Shown: positions 24,718 to 33,318 of the stretch, piece after piece | Position numbering within the stretch: the stretch's first letter is position 1 | How the letters are laid out: each line of letters starts with the position of its first letter | Origin: Polyangiaceae bacterium | GTDB taxonomy: Bacteria; Myxococcota_A; Polyangia; Polyangiales; Polyangiaceae | Direction of reading: 5' to 3' | Assembly: GCA_023150915.1 (NCBI GenBank) | Contig: JAKLKA010000006.1 | Location: 1-64,000, forward strand | Length of the DNA: 64,000 nt | Translations under genes and position numbers: made by a program | The notes under the pieces: generated by a model | Told to the model about the DNA's origin: nothing | Database searches by the model: none | The model's input: the letters and a program-made list of their open reading frames with translations, nothing else

Positions 24718-25797
24718 TCACTGGATGCAGGCCGCGCGCTCGGCGGCGTGGGTCGCGTCTTTGACCGTGGTGGCGTGGGGCTCGGCCGTCGCGGCCGTCA
24801 GCCGCTTCCAGTGCGTGCCCTCGACCAGACCCATGGCGTCGAAGTTGGCTTTGGCCTTGATGAAGCCCGGATCCTTCTCGTGGATGAGTGCACGACGCGC
24901 GGTGAGGTCAGTGGCCCAGGTGCCGCTCACCCACGGCACTGCCTTGCCGATGCCTCCCAGGTCGGTGCCGTCGATGGGCGAGCTGAGCATGCACACGCGC
25001 TCGACCTGGTTGTCCTTGGCGAACAGCGCGGCGTGGCCCCCGCCCTGCGAGTGGCCGCCCACGCGCAGCTTGGTGGTGTCGAGCTTGGGGCCCGCCAGAG
25101 CCGCAGGGGGGGTCGCGCCGAGCAGCTTCGCTTGCGTCAGCGCGCTCACCAGCGCGCTCAGCCGCGACACGATGTCGTTGGGCTGCGTCACGTTCTTCAG
25201 GTCCGCGTACGGCGCCGGCGCGGGCGTCGCCCAGATCACCTCGCGGCGCACGGGCTCGTAGCAGGCGAGGTCCAGCTTGCAGAGCGAGCCCACCGTCGGT
25301 TCGTTGTCGTAGGCGGGCATCAGCACCAGCACGCCGGCCTTCGTCAGCTCTTCCATCAAGAGTTGGTTCGGAAAGCTCTTGGTCGCAGGTTTGGCCGGAT
25401 CGCCCCCCGAGCCCACCAGGTGAACGTAGACCGGCGTGGTCGCCGCGATGGAGCTGGGCAAGCCGACGGCGTGGTAGCCAAATGTATCGGTGACGCCGGC
25501 GGCGCCCGACGGCTTCAGCGCGCACAGCTTGCCGCTCGGGGCGGCCTGCTCGAACGCGCACCCCGCCGTGCTGCCGCCGCTGCCCGCGGTGCCACCGGTT
25601 CCCGCGGTGCCGCCGCTGCCGCCACCGCCTGTGCCGCCTGCGCTGCCTGCGCTACCGCCCGTGCCTGCGCTACCGCCCGTGCCGGCTGCGCCACCGGTCG
25701 CGTTGGCATTGCCTCCGTCCGAGGGATCACTGCTGCACGCAAGCGTGACGAGCGCGCAGCCAAGGAAGGAAAGTCGAGGTCGCATCATGGTCGACAC
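24718..25797 (-). CDS. Alpha/beta-hydrolase lipoprotein
   Basis: 359 residues from ATG 25797 (ATG 25788 and 25785 are possible). The lipobox LVTLACSS is followed by a Gly/Thr/Ser/Ala-rich spacer of 60 residues. The fold has GGHSQGGGHAA near residue 246, a GxSxG nucleophile element, an oxyanion-like VHLVGSGGDPA and a possible base in the MLSSPIDGTDLG region. The last part HATTVKDATHAAE may hold the catalytic His. The substrate (ester or lipid) is unknown. Confidence 0.7.
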   Translation of the reverse strand: MSTMMRPRLSFLGCALVTLACSSDPSDGGNANATGGAAGTGGSAGTGGSAGSAGGTGGGGSGGTAGTGGTAGSGGSTAGCAFEQAAPSGKLCALKPSGAAGVTDTFGYHAVGLPSSIAATTPVYVHLVGSGGDPAKPATKSFPNQLLMEELTKAGVLVLMPAYDNEPTVGSLCKLDLACYEPVRREVIWATPAPAPYADLKNVTQPNDIVSRLSALVSALTQAKLLGATPPAALAGPKLDTTKLRVGGHSQGGGHAALFAKDNQVERVCMLSSPIDGTDLGGIGKAVPWVSGTWATDLTARRALIHEKDPGFIKAKANFDAMGLVEGTHWKRLTAATAEPHATTVKDATHAAERAACIQ

Positions 25798-25817
25798 TCA
25801 GAGTAGCATCCCGGCCC

Positions 25818-26303
25818 GTGAGTGTACGTCTGGCCTCTGTTGGCCTCTGTCTGTGGGTGCTCGTCGGGTGTGACTCGAACGGGCGCGCCGCCAACGCGCC
25901 GACTGAGCGCGCGCCGGCCGCCAGCGCGGTGGTCGTGCCGAGCGCGCCACCCGCCGACCCTGCGCCGGCCGTCGACGCAGCCGCAGCCGCGCCTGCGGCG
26001 CCCGCACCCTATCCTGCGGAGGCCATCGAGCGCGCGCGCCGTGCCCACTCGGGCAAGGCATGCCAAGAGCTGGTCTACAAGAAAGGCTGCGCCGAGACGC
26101 GCACGGGTCGGGTGAAGGTGCGCCTTGGGCTTGGCAGCGGCGGCAAGGTCGAGGGCGTCGAGATCGTCGAAAACGGCGTCAAGCGCGATCCCGACGTGGT
26201 CGAGAAGTGCCTGAAGACGAAGCTGCCCGAGTGGGCGTTCGACCCGCCGGACGGCGCCGTGCCCAGCGTCGAGCTCGACCTGGTGTTTGCCGACAAGTGC
26301 TGA
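25818..26303 (+). CDS. TonB-like C-terminal domain lipoprotein
   Basis: 161 residues from GTG 25818. LCLWVLVGCDSN predicts a lipoprotein, then a Pro/Ala-rich spacer, then RTGRVKVRLGLGSGGKVEGVEIVENG ... KCLKTKLPEWAFDPPDG, which resembles the TonB-type C-terminal fold (AgmX/PglI-like in myxobacteria, linked to gliding or envelope structures). Four Cys residues around the domain suggest a disulfide. It ends 53 bases before arsD and is probably unrelated to it in function. Confidence 0.65.
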   Translation: MSVRLASVGLCLWVLVGCDSNGRAANAPTERAPAASAVVVPSAPPADPAPAVDAAAAAPAAPAPYPAEAIERARRAHSGKACQELVYKKGCAETRTGRVKVRLGLGSGGKVEGVEIVENGVKRDPDVVEKCLKTKLPEWAFDPPDGAVPSVELDLVFADKC

Positions 26304-26356
26304 GGCGGGCTCGACCTGAAGTTGGAGCTACACTGCCGATAACCGAAAGGGAAACC

Positions 26357-26734
26357 ATGTCCGTCACCGTCCGTGTCTTCGACCCCGCCCTGTGCTGCTC
26401 CACCGGCGTCTGCGGGCCCAGCATCGACTCCGATCTGGCGCGCTTCGCGGCGGATCTGGACTGGCTGAAGCAGCAAGGCGTCGTGGTCGAGCGCTACAAC
26501 CTGGCGCAGCAGCCCGGCGCCTTCGTCGAGCACGCCGAGGTCAAAGCGGCGCTGTCGCGCGGCAACGAGGTGCTCCCGTTGATCCTGGTCGGCGATCGAA
26601 TCGCGGTCGAGGGCTCGTACCCGTCGCGTGAGACGCTTGCCGCTCTGGCCGGCGTCGTGGTCCGGAAGCTCCCGGTCGCCAGCGGGTGCTGCGGCCCGAG
26701 CAGCGACGGCAAGACCAAGACCAGCTGCTGCTGA
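26357..26734 (+). CDS. arsD: Arsenite metallochaperone ArsD
   Basis: 125 residues from ATG 26357 with AAAGGGA upstream. ArsD takes As(III) or Sb(III) and hands it to the ArsA ATPase. The N-terminal CCSTGVC (Cys 12, 13 and 18 in the usual numbering) is the binding site; SGCCGPSSDGKTKTSCC at the C-terminus holds two more vicinal Cys pairs. It is followed closely by arsA, arsC and an arsM remnant. Regulation: I saw no ArsR gene in the window. Confidence 0.95.
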   Translation: MSVTVRVFDPALCCSTGVCGPSIDSDLARFAADLDWLKQQGVVVERYNLAQQPGAFVEHAEVKAALSRGNEVLPLILVGDRIAVEGSYPSRETLAALAGVVVRKLPVASGCCGPSSDGKTKTSCC

Positions 26735-26745
26735 GGAGTCGTCGC

Positions 26746-28440
26746 GTGGAATTCCTGGAGCACGCCCCGCGGAACCTGCTCTTCACCGGCAAGGGCGGCG
26801 TGGGCAAGACCAGCGTCGCCTGCGCGACGGCCGTGGCCCTGGCCGAGCGCGGGCGGCGCGTGCTCCTGGTCAGCACTGACCCGGCCTCGAACCTGAGCGA
26901 GGTGCTCGAGACCGAGCTCGGCTCCGCGCCGCGTGTCATCCCTGGCGTCGCCGGGCTCTCGGCGATGGACGTCGATCCGGAAGCGCTGGCCCACGCCTAC
27001 CGCGAGCGGCGGGTCGGTCCGTACCGGGGCGTCCTGCCCGACTCGGCAGTGCGCAGCATCGAAGAGCAGCTCTCGGGCGCGTGCACGGTCGAAATTGCGG
27101 CCTTCGACGAGTTCGCGAAGCTCTTGGGCGGGCAGGCCGCGGAGTGGGACCACGTGGTCTTCGACACCGCACCCACGGGCCACACGCTGCGCTTGCTCGA
27201 GCTGCCCGCTGCCTGGGCGGACTTCCTCGAGGCCAGCGCGGGCGGCACGTCGTGTCTCGGGCCGCTGGCGGGGCTGGAAGCGCAGCAGAAGCTCTATCAA
27301 GCCACGCGCGCTGCGCTGCAAGACCCGACCGTGAGCGCGCTCTATCTGGTCACCCGCGCCGACGGCGCTGCGCTGCGCGAGGCGGCACGGACCCAGGGCG
27401 AGCTCGCGGAGCTCGGGGTCGGGTGCCGCGGGCTGATCGTGAACGGCGTGTTCACCGCCCAGGCACCGAGTGATCCGCTGGCGCAGGCGCTGCAGGCAGC
27501 GCAACGTCGCGCGCTGGCCGAGATGCCCATGGGCCTGCAAGGGCTGCCGCGCGCCGAGCTGCCGCTGGTCGCCGGCGCCTTGCTCGGCACCCAGGCCTTG
27601 CGCGGCTTCTTTGGCAGCGCCCCGGTGGCAGTCGCCCCGAGCCCGAGCGAGATCCCCGCGCTGCCCGGGCTCGCCGATCTGTTGCCCGCCCTGGAAGCCA
27701 GCGGCCGCGGTGTGGTCATGGTCATGGGCAAGGGCGGCGTGGGCAAGACCCGCCTGGCAGCGCGCATCGCTCGCGAGCTTGGGCGGCGCGGTCACCCGGT
27801 GCAGCTGACCACGACCGATCCGGCGGCGCACGTCGCCGAGGCGATGGGCGAGGCGGCTCTGAACGTCACGGTGAGCCGCATCGACCCCGCGGTCGAGACG
27901 CGGGGCTATGCCGAAGAGGTGATGCGCACGGCCGGCGCCGCGCTGGACGCCCCCGGCCGCGCGCTGCTCGAAGAAGAGCTGAAGAGCCCGTGCACCGAGG
28001 AAATTGCGGTGTTTCGCGCGTTCGCGCGCACCGTGGACGCGGGCGAGCGCGGCTTCGTGGTGATCGACACCGCACCCACCGGCCACACGCTGCTCTTGCT
28101 CGACGCGGCCGAGTCGTATCACCGGCAGGTCGCGCAGGTTGAGGGCAGCGCCCCCGAAGAAGTGCGGCGCCTCTTGCCGCGCCTGCGCGATCCGGCGTTC
28201 ACCAAGATCGTGCTGGTCACGCTGCCCGAGGCGACGCCGGTGCACGAGGCCGCGGCCCTCGACCGCGACCTCGGGCGCGCTGGCATCCGCCCGGTGGCGT
28301 GGGTGATCAACCAGAGCCTCGCGCCGCTGGCACTGACCGACCCGGTACTGCTGGCGCGCCGCGCCGCCGAAGGCCGGTTCCACGCCGAGGTGAAGGCGCT
28401 GGCCCCGCGCGTCGCGCTGGTGCCGTGGGAGCTGGCATGA
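26746..28440 (+). CDS. arsA: Arsenite-transporting ATPase ArsA, tandem form
   Basis: 564 residues from GTG 26746, 11 bases after arsD. Two GKGGVGKT P-loops (near residues 15 and 328), each with a DTAPTGHTL signature, show the duplicated two-domain ArsA form. Cys residues in SGACTVE and KSPCTEE lie where the metal-binding site is known. ArsA normally energises ArsB, an arsenite permease, yet no permease gene is visible here. The stop overlaps arsC by four bases. Confidence 0.95.
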   Translation: MEFLEHAPRNLLFTGKGGVGKTSVACATAVALAERGRRVLLVSTDPASNLSEVLETELGSAPRVIPGVAGLSAMDVDPEALAHAYRERRVGPYRGVLPDSAVRSIEEQLSGACTVEIAAFDEFAKLLGGQAAEWDHVVFDTAPTGHTLRLLELPAAWADFLEASAGGTSCLGPLAGLEAQQKLYQATRAALQDPTVSALYLVTRADGAALREAARTQGELAELGVGCRGLIVNGVFTAQAPSDPLAQALQAAQRRALAEMPMGLQGLPRAELPLVAGALLGTQALRGFFGSAPVAVAPSPSEIPALPGLADLLPALEASGRGVVMVMGKGGVGKTRLAARIARELGRRGHPVQLTTTDPAAHVAEAMGEAALNVTVSRIDPAVETRGYAEEVMRTAGAALDAPGRALLEEELKSPCTEEIAVFRAFARTVDAGERGFVVIDTAPTGHTLLLLDAAESYHRQVAQVEGSAPEEVRRLLPRLRDPAFTKIVLVTLPEATPVHEAAALDRDLGRAGIRPVAWVINQSLAPLALTDPVLLARRAAEGRFHAEVKALAPRVALVPWELA

Positions 28441-28889
28441 GCGCGGCCGGGCTGCCGGGCAAGAGCGAGAGCATCCTGTTCTTGTGCGTCGCCAACTCTG
28501 CCCGCAGCCAGATGGCCGAGGGCCTGGCTCGCAGCATCTTTGGCGATCGCGCGGCCGTGCAGAGCGCCGGCAGCGAGCCTTCGGTGGTGAACCCCTGGGC
28601 CATCGAGGTGATGCGCGAGGTGGGTGTGGATCTGAGCAGCCATCGCTCGAAGTCCGTGCAGAGCATCGACCCCGAGACGGTGGACACGGTGATCACGCTC
28701 TGCGCGGAGGAGGTGTGCCCGGCGTTCCTGGGCAAAGCGCGGCGCCTGCACTGGCCCATCCCCGACCCGGCCAGCAAGGACGCGAGCGTGGGCCCGGCCG
28801 AGATGCTGGCGCGCTTTCGCACGGCCCGAGACACCCTTCGCGAGAAGCTCGAGCGCTTCGCGCGGGAAGAACTGGGAGACCAGCAATGA
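28437..28889 (+). CDS. arsC: Arsenate reductase, low-molecular-weight phosphatase type
   Basis: 150 residues from ATG 28437, overlapping arsA (ATGA). The [10 protein letters not shown] loop has the C-x5-R of the phosphatase fold and gives the first catalytic Cys. The pair in LCAEEVC supplies the second and third Cys of the thioredoxin-coupled cascade, as in the pI258-type enzyme. Reduces As(V) to As(III), the substrate for the ArsD/ArsA pair. LHWPIPDPA is the Asp-Pro element near the end. Confidence 0.95.
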   Translation: MSAAGLPGKSESILFLCVANSARSQMAEGLARSIFGDRAAVQSAGSEPSVVNPWAIEVMREVGVDLSSHRSKSVQSIDPETVDTVITLCAEEVCPAFLGKARRLHWPIPDPASKDASVGPAEMLARFRTARDTLREKLERFAREELGDQQ

Positions 28890-29161
28890 CCAACCTATCG
28901 GACGATCGAGTGCGCTCCCAGGTGCGCGATCAGTACCGCAAGGTGGCGCGTGGTACCGAGCCGGGCTGCTCGCCGGGCTGCTGCCGTCCCGGGCCCAGTG
29001 CGAGGCGTTCCGCGTGCTCGGGCCTGGCGGCCGCCAGCGTCGAAACGCTGACAGCGCTCTTGCACGTCGCCGGCTTCACTCAGATCCGCGTACGGAGCGG
29101 AGCATCGGTCCGGGTCGAGCCGGGCGTGTCGGTGAGCGTGTCGCGGCTTGAATCGAGCTGA
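28886..29161 (+). pseudogene. arsM: Arsenite methyltransferase with internal deletion
   Basis: A 91-residue frame starts at ATG 28886, overlapping the arsC stop. Residues 1-35 (RVRSQVRDQYRKVARGTEPG, then CSPGCC) are the N-terminus of ArsM-type methyltransferases. The end, TLTALLHVAGFTQIRV, is their C-terminal strand-helix. The SAM-binding core that should lie between, more than 150 residues, is missing. The remnant cannot be a methylase. A small Cys-rich protein with some other arsenic-related role cannot be excluded. Confidence 0.6.
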
Positions 29162-29261
29162 TGGACCGCTGAGGGAGCGCTGATGCCCTGCTCCAGCACG
29201 GCGCCCGAGCGCGCCCTAGCTTGGGGCTGCGAGTCGCCCAATCGACCGCCTGGAGGAGTGA

Positions 29262-29687
29262 ATGAAACGAGTGATACTCATCTCGAGTGCCCTTGCTTTG
29301 ACGCTTGGCTGCGAGCGCGCGTCCGAGCAGACGAACACGCTGACCGAGCTCCCGGCCCAGGGACTGGCTGCGAAGAGTGAGAAGCCTCCCATCAAGCCCG
29401 ACAAGCTAGGCGCCGTCGACCTTGCGGCGAAGGGCGGGGTCACGATCCCCGTCGCGCCCGGCAACCTTGCCGGCAAGAGCGAGGACCCACCCAAGGAGAA
29501 GCCCGAGAAGCCGCCGGAGAAGCCCACCAAGCTCGTCGGTGGCCAGGCGCTCGCAAGCAAGCACGTCGAGAAGCCTCCCATCAAGCCCGACAAGCTGAAT
29601 TCAGTGAGCGTCAAGGGCGCAGCGACTGGGGTCAACTTGGCCGGATCCAAGACGCCCGGAGCCATGCCCCCCAAGCCGCAGATGTGA
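29262..29687 (+). CDS. KPP-repeat lipoprotein after the ars operon
   Basis: 141 residues with a strong ribosome site (GGAGG, five bases before ATG 29262). MKRVILISSALALTLGC is a lipobox signal. The mature part is low in hydrophobics and rich in Lys and Pro, with the unit SEKPPIKPDKLGAV repeated in altered form three times. It has no Cys outside the lipobox and no family I know. It is 100 bases past the arsM remnant and ends in a bidirectional hairpin. Confidence 0.7.
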   Translation: MKRVILISSALALTLGCERASEQTNTLTELPAQGLAAKSEKPPIKPDKLGAVDLAAKGGVTIPVAPGNLAGKSEDPPKEKPEKPPEKPTKLVGGQALASKHVEKPPIKPDKLNSVSVKGAATGVNLAGSKTPGAMPPKPQM

Positions 29688-29699
29688 GCCGGCGCTGGC

Positions 29700-29723
29700 G
29701 CGGCGACCGCTCGCGGTCGCCGC
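29700..29723. terminator. Hairpin between convergent genes
   Basis: A 10 bp stem (GCGGCGACCG with CGGTCGCCGC) and a four-base loop, lying between the stops of the convergent genes 29262-29687 and 29740-30768. No long U run follows on either side, so it may stop transcription by structure alone or with Rho. Confidence 0.5.
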
Positions 29724-29739
29724 CGCGTGGCGCGGGCTC

Positions 29740-30768
29740 TCAATCGCGACCGAGGCCTAGATCCCGCAAAAGCTTGCCCGTCCCCGCGTCGAGCACCAAC
29801 AAATATTCCCCGACCGTGACGTAGACTCGCGCCTTGGTCGCGCTGAGCTGCGCGACGACGCCCGCCGACGCGTCGAGGGGTGAACGCCACAGCTCGGCCC
29901 CGCGCTCGGCATCGAGCGCGATGACTTGGGAGGCTGACCCCTTTGGATCCGTGCCCAGGATAATCAACCGCCCGGCCGCAAGATCGGCCGAATTAACGCG
30001 AAGCGCGAGCGGCACCGTCCACTTCGGAGCGGAGGTGGGGTCCGCGTGGCCGCGCACCGTCGAGTCCGAGCCGAAGGCCACCACGTGGGCGCCGTCGGTG
30101 AGCGCCATGCGGACCTTGTCCCCGTGCACGGTCGCGGGATCGATGGCGCGTGCCGAGGTCATCGTGCGCTGACAAATCCTGCGCCCAGCCAAGGGTTGGA
30201 CCTTCCCCGTGGCGAGGTCGGCGGCGAGTGGGGCGTCGGCGCGCTGCGTCTCCACGACGAGCGGCGCGTCCGCAGAGTCGCCCGCACACACCTGGCGCGC
30301 TGCCGGCAATTGGAGCTTCGACTGTACCGCGCCATCGCGCAGGCCGAGCACGATCCCCCCGCGGTGCTCGTTGACGAGGAGCCGCTCGCCCTGAAGGCCA
30401 AATTGCACCAGGTTGCCCCCGATCGCGCGATGAATCACGATGGGGCCGTGGCGCCAAATCACTCGCCCGCTCTTGCCGTCGAAGGCGCCCAGGTACATCC
30501 CACCGGGGTCGCGTCCCGCGTAGACGCCGATGATGTCCTCGAGCCCGTCGCCGTTCACGTCGCGAGCGATGGGCGCCGTCCCGTCCCAAGCCTCGATCAC
30601 GTGCGCCGCGTCCGAGTGCCCACCTCTGAGCACGCGGATCCACTCGCCGCCCCTGTACGCCCCGAGCACCACTAGACCGACGCCTACGATCCCGAAGGTC
30701 AAGACCAGCGGCTGCAGCCCGGGGCCGATCCCGCGGCGGGTGAGCCATTTGATTCCGTCGTCGCTCAT
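29740..30768 (-). CDS. Membrane-anchored PQQ/BamB-like beta-propeller protein
   Basis: 342 residues. A transmembrane helix near residues 20-40 (LVLTFGIVGVGLVVLGA) anchors a periplasmic domain. The repeats MYLGAFDGKSGRVIWRHG, VIALDAERGAELWRS and LLVLDAGTGKLLRDLG are PQQ-type beta-propeller blades, and DVNGDGLEDIIGVY is FG-GAP-like. The blades suggest binding of a ligand or protein. Neighbouring regulator genes do not point to a function. Confidence 0.75.
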   Translation of the reverse strand: MSDDGIKWLTRRGIGPGLQPLVLTFGIVGVGLVVLGAYRGGEWIRVLRGGHSDAAHVIEAWDGTAPIARDVNGDGLEDIIGVYAGRDPGGMYLGAFDGKSGRVIWRHGPIVIHRAIGGNLVQFGLQGERLLVNEHRGGIVLGLRDGAVQSKLQLPAARQVCAGDSADAPLVVETQRADAPLAADLATGKVQPLAGRRICQRTMTSARAIDPATVHGDKVRMALTDGAHVVAFGSDSTVRGHADPTSAPKWTVPLALRVNSADLAAGRLIILGTDPKGSASQVIALDAERGAELWRSPLDASAGVVAQLSATKARVYVTVGEYLLVLDAGTGKLLRDLGLGRD

Positions 30769-30882
30769 GCCAGTAGTTCAGCAGCGGAGGGCCTCGACAG
30801 CCTCAGCGCTGGGGCAGCGTATCCTCAGCATCACCCGACGAGCTGGCGAACCGGCCGCGCGCGGCCATATGCTTGGCCGGCG

Positions 30883-32352
30883 ATGGGGCTTTGCTTGCGT
30901 TTCGGTGAGTTCGAGCTGGACGAAGCGCAGTTCGAGCTCAGAAGGGCCGGGAAGGCCGTCGAGCTGCAGCCCAAGGTGCTGGACCTGATCCTCTATCTGG
31001 CCAAGCACCGCGAGCGCGTGGTCCCGAAAGAGGAGCTCTTCGACACGGTGTGGAGGGGCGTCGTGGTGACGGACGCTTCGCTGACCCAAGCGCTGAGCCT
31101 GGCCCGCCGCGCTCTGGACGACACGCCCGAGACGCAGCACACCCTGCGCACCGTTCGCGGCAAGGGGGTGCGCTTCGTGGCCGAGCTGTCGGCCAGCGGC
31201 GCCCCCGCGGTCGAAGCTTCGGCATCGCGCCGCGTGGCGCGGCCGTCCACCTGGAGCGACACCGCGGCTCGTTCGAGCACCGCCGCCGAGACCCAGGACG
31301 ACCCTGCGGCCGTCGCCGGACCGGGGGATGCAGACGAAACCTTCCTGTTCGTAGTGCTGTCGTGCGACGCCCCGTTGAGCGGCGGCTCGCGTCACTCGCT
31401 GGCGGGGGTGAACGAGGTGGTGTTCACCCGCGGTTCGAGGCGCGCGGCTGAGCGCTCGCGAGCTGGCGAGCTGGTCTTGAGCCTTCCGGGCAACGCGCTC
31501 TCGCGCCGCCATGCGCGCCTGACCCGTGCTCGAGACGGCTGGCTGCTCGTGGACGAGGCCTCGAAGAATGGAACCTTCCTCGACGGTGAGCGGATCTCGC
31601 AGGCGGCGCTCGAGCTCGGAGCGTGGGTCGAGTGCGGTCGCACCTTCCTCTGCCTGGGCACGGGGCGCATGCCGGCGAACGGCGCACGCGACCTCGATTC
31701 GGAGCAAGCGCCCACCGGCTGTGTACCCTCCATCACCCCGAGCGGCGAGTCACTTTCACGAAGGCTGCAGGGCCTCGCCGCCAGCGATTTGCCCATGTTG
31801 CTGAGGGGAGAGGCGGGCGTAGGCAAGTCCCACACGGCGCGGGTCGTCCACCAGCACTCGGGTCGCGCAGGACGCCTGGTGTCGATCGACGCGCTGCTGG
31901 CGAGCGCATCCAGCGATCTGCTGGCCGCCCTCGAAGCGGCCCGGGGCGGCACGCTGCTGATCGAGAATCTGGAGCGGCTCTCCGATGTTGCCGCGTCGTC
32001 GCTGATGATCGCGGCGGCGGAAGAGCCGCAACGCGCCCGGCTGTTGGCCACGACCACGCTGGACGCCGAGGCCTTTGCGCGCGGTGTGTCGCGACCGCTC
32101 GCGACGCGTTTCGCTCTGCAGTGCGAGCTGCCAGCGCTGCGCGATCGCAGGGTGGACCTGGGAGCGCTGCTCGCCGCCGTGCTGCGCGAGCGAGCTGCGG
32201 CGGTTCAGCTGGACCCGAAGGTCGCGCGTGCGTTCCTGCGTCACGCATGGCCGGGAAACCTGACCGAACTGGCTCAAGGGGTGAGCGCGGCGCTCGCCGT
32301 GGCACGAGCGCCGACTATCCGGCTCGGTGACGTGCCGTTCTGCCTGGCGTGA
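30883..32352 (+). CDS. Winged-helix / FHA / AAA fusion regulator
   Basis: 489 residues from ATG 30883. Residues 1-100 are an OmpR/PhoB-type winged helix with the order seen in CadC-like activators (FGEFELDEAQFELRR, then VVPKEELFDTVWRG, then LRTVRGKGVRFV). An FHA domain follows near 190-270 (NALSRRHARLTRA, then DEASKNGTFLDGERI), a phosphothreonine-binding fold. A short P-loop AAA domain comes next (LRGEAGVGKSHTARVV near 310, then a Walker B-like LLIENLERL). GAFTGA is missing, so contact with sigma-54 is not expected. It converges on a Ser/Thr kinase operon with four bases between, so the FHA may read that kinase. Confidence 0.8.
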   Translation: MGLCLRFGEFELDEAQFELRRAGKAVELQPKVLDLILYLAKHRERVVPKEELFDTVWRGVVVTDASLTQALSLARRALDDTPETQHTLRTVRGKGVRFVAELSASGAPAVEASASRRVARPSTWSDTAARSSTAAETQDDPAAVAGPGDADETFLFVVLSCDAPLSGGSRHSLAGVNEVVFTRGSRRAAERSRAGELVLSLPGNALSRRHARLTRARDGWLLVDEASKNGTFLDGERISQAALELGAWVECGRTFLCLGTGRMPANGARDLDSEQAPTGCVPSITPSGESLSRRLQGLAASDLPMLLRGEAGVGKSHTARVVHQHSGRAGRLVSIDALLASASSDLLAALEAARGGTLLIENLERLSDVAASSLMIAAAEEPQRARLLATTTLDAEAFARGVSRPLATRFALQCELPALRDRRVDLGALLAAVLRERAAAVQLDPKVARAFLRHAWPGNLTELAQGVSAALAVARAPTIRLGDVPFCLA

Positions 32353-32355
32353 GGA

Positions 32356-33318
32356 TCAGAAGCTGAGCTCGGCAGACGCCCGCGCCCCGTCAGCGGCGAG
32401 CCCAAGCCCCGGCTTCACGCCGCCCGCTCGGGGTGCTGCGGGCCGAGTGAGGTAGAGCGCGCCGGCGCCGATCAAGCCGGCAGCGCCCACGCCGAAGCCG
32501 ACGCTGGACCAGGTCGCGGCGCGGCGCGCGTCTTGATCCAGCTCCACCCCGCGCGCGGTGGGGCAGCGCGCGTCGGGACAGACGGCGTCGCGGTCCTTCG
32601 CCAGCGACATCGCCCGCAAGCCGAAGTAGCTGCCCGCCGCGACCCCGACCACGCCGACACCGGCGGACAGCCAGAAGAGCGGCGTCCGCGCGTCCGCGCG
32701 CTCGTCGGCGGCGGGCGGCGTAGGACGCGGCGCCACCGGTGGCGCTGCCAGCGGCTCTTGCCGCGGCTGAGCGACGGGCTCGGCGTCCAGCTCCACTCTG
32801 CCGCCACCCGTCAGCACATGATCGCGGCGCCAGGGGACGTGACCGGGCGCACTGAGCTCGACGCGGACCGAGCCGGCGAGCACGCGCAGCGGCTTGCCGA
32901 GCGGCAACGGCTCTCCGTTCACCTGCAGGCTGGCGCCGGGGGTCGCACAGCGCACCTCCAGCGTCGCGAGTTGCTTGGCCACGATGCTCAGCGCCAAGCT
33001 GAGCGCCCCTCGGTTCTGTTCGACCCAAGGGTCCCCGTCGCTGGCAAGCGCCCGCTTCAAGTGATCCTCGGCCTCGACGAAGAGACGCAGCGACTTGGCA
33101 GCGAGACCCATCTGACCCACGGCCCGCGGCGAGGGTGCGACGGAGTTGGCTTGACGGAATCGCTCCAGCGCGTCGCTCTCGCGCCCTGCCAGGCGCAGCG
33201 CCACGCCTTCTTCGATCAGCGCCTCGGCACGTGCTGCGGCGTCGACAGGAGGCGGCGCTTCTGCCACGGCTCGAGCGGCAACCAAGAAGAGAGCGCAGGC
33301 CAGGGTGAGTGCTTTCAT
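32356..33318 (-). CDS. TPR and PEGA-like protein in a kinase operon
   Basis: 320 residues with signal MKALTLACALFLVAARA. ALIEEGVALRLAGRESDALERF is TPR-like; the segment ATPGASLQVNGEPLPLGKPLRVLAGSV resembles a PEGA domain. A transmembrane pair near the end (SAGVGVVGVAAGSYFGLRAM and a later segment) suggests envelope location. It overlaps the stop of the kinase gene by four bases (ATGA), a pairing common in myxobacteria. Confidence 0.75.
   Translation of the reverse strand: MKALTLACALFLVAARAVAEAPPPVDAAARAEALIEEGVALRLAGRESDALERFRQANSVAPSPRAVGQMGLAAKSLRLFVEAEDHLKRALASDGDPWVEQNRGALSLALSIVAKQLATLEVRCATPGASLQVNGEPLPLGKPLRVLAGSVRVELSAPGHVPWRRDHVLTGGGRVELDAEPVAQPRQEPLAAPPVAPRPTPPAADERADARTPLFWLSAGVGVVGVAAGSYFGLRAMSLAKDRDAVCPDARCPTARGVELDQDARRAATWSSVGFGVGAAGLIGAGALYLTRPAAPRAGGVKPGLGLAADGARASAELSF

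Noticed and set aside
25560-25720. Dense short repeats of GCC/ACC/GGT in the hydrolase gene
   Set aside because: They encode the Gly/Thr/Ala/Ser spacer after the lipobox, a common linker in these lipoproteins, and are not a separate element.
26311-26345. MerR/SoxR-like half-site GACCTGAAGTT upstream of arsD
   Set aside because: Only one half is present and the spacing to a -10-like TACACT is 12 bases, too short for a promoter of that class.
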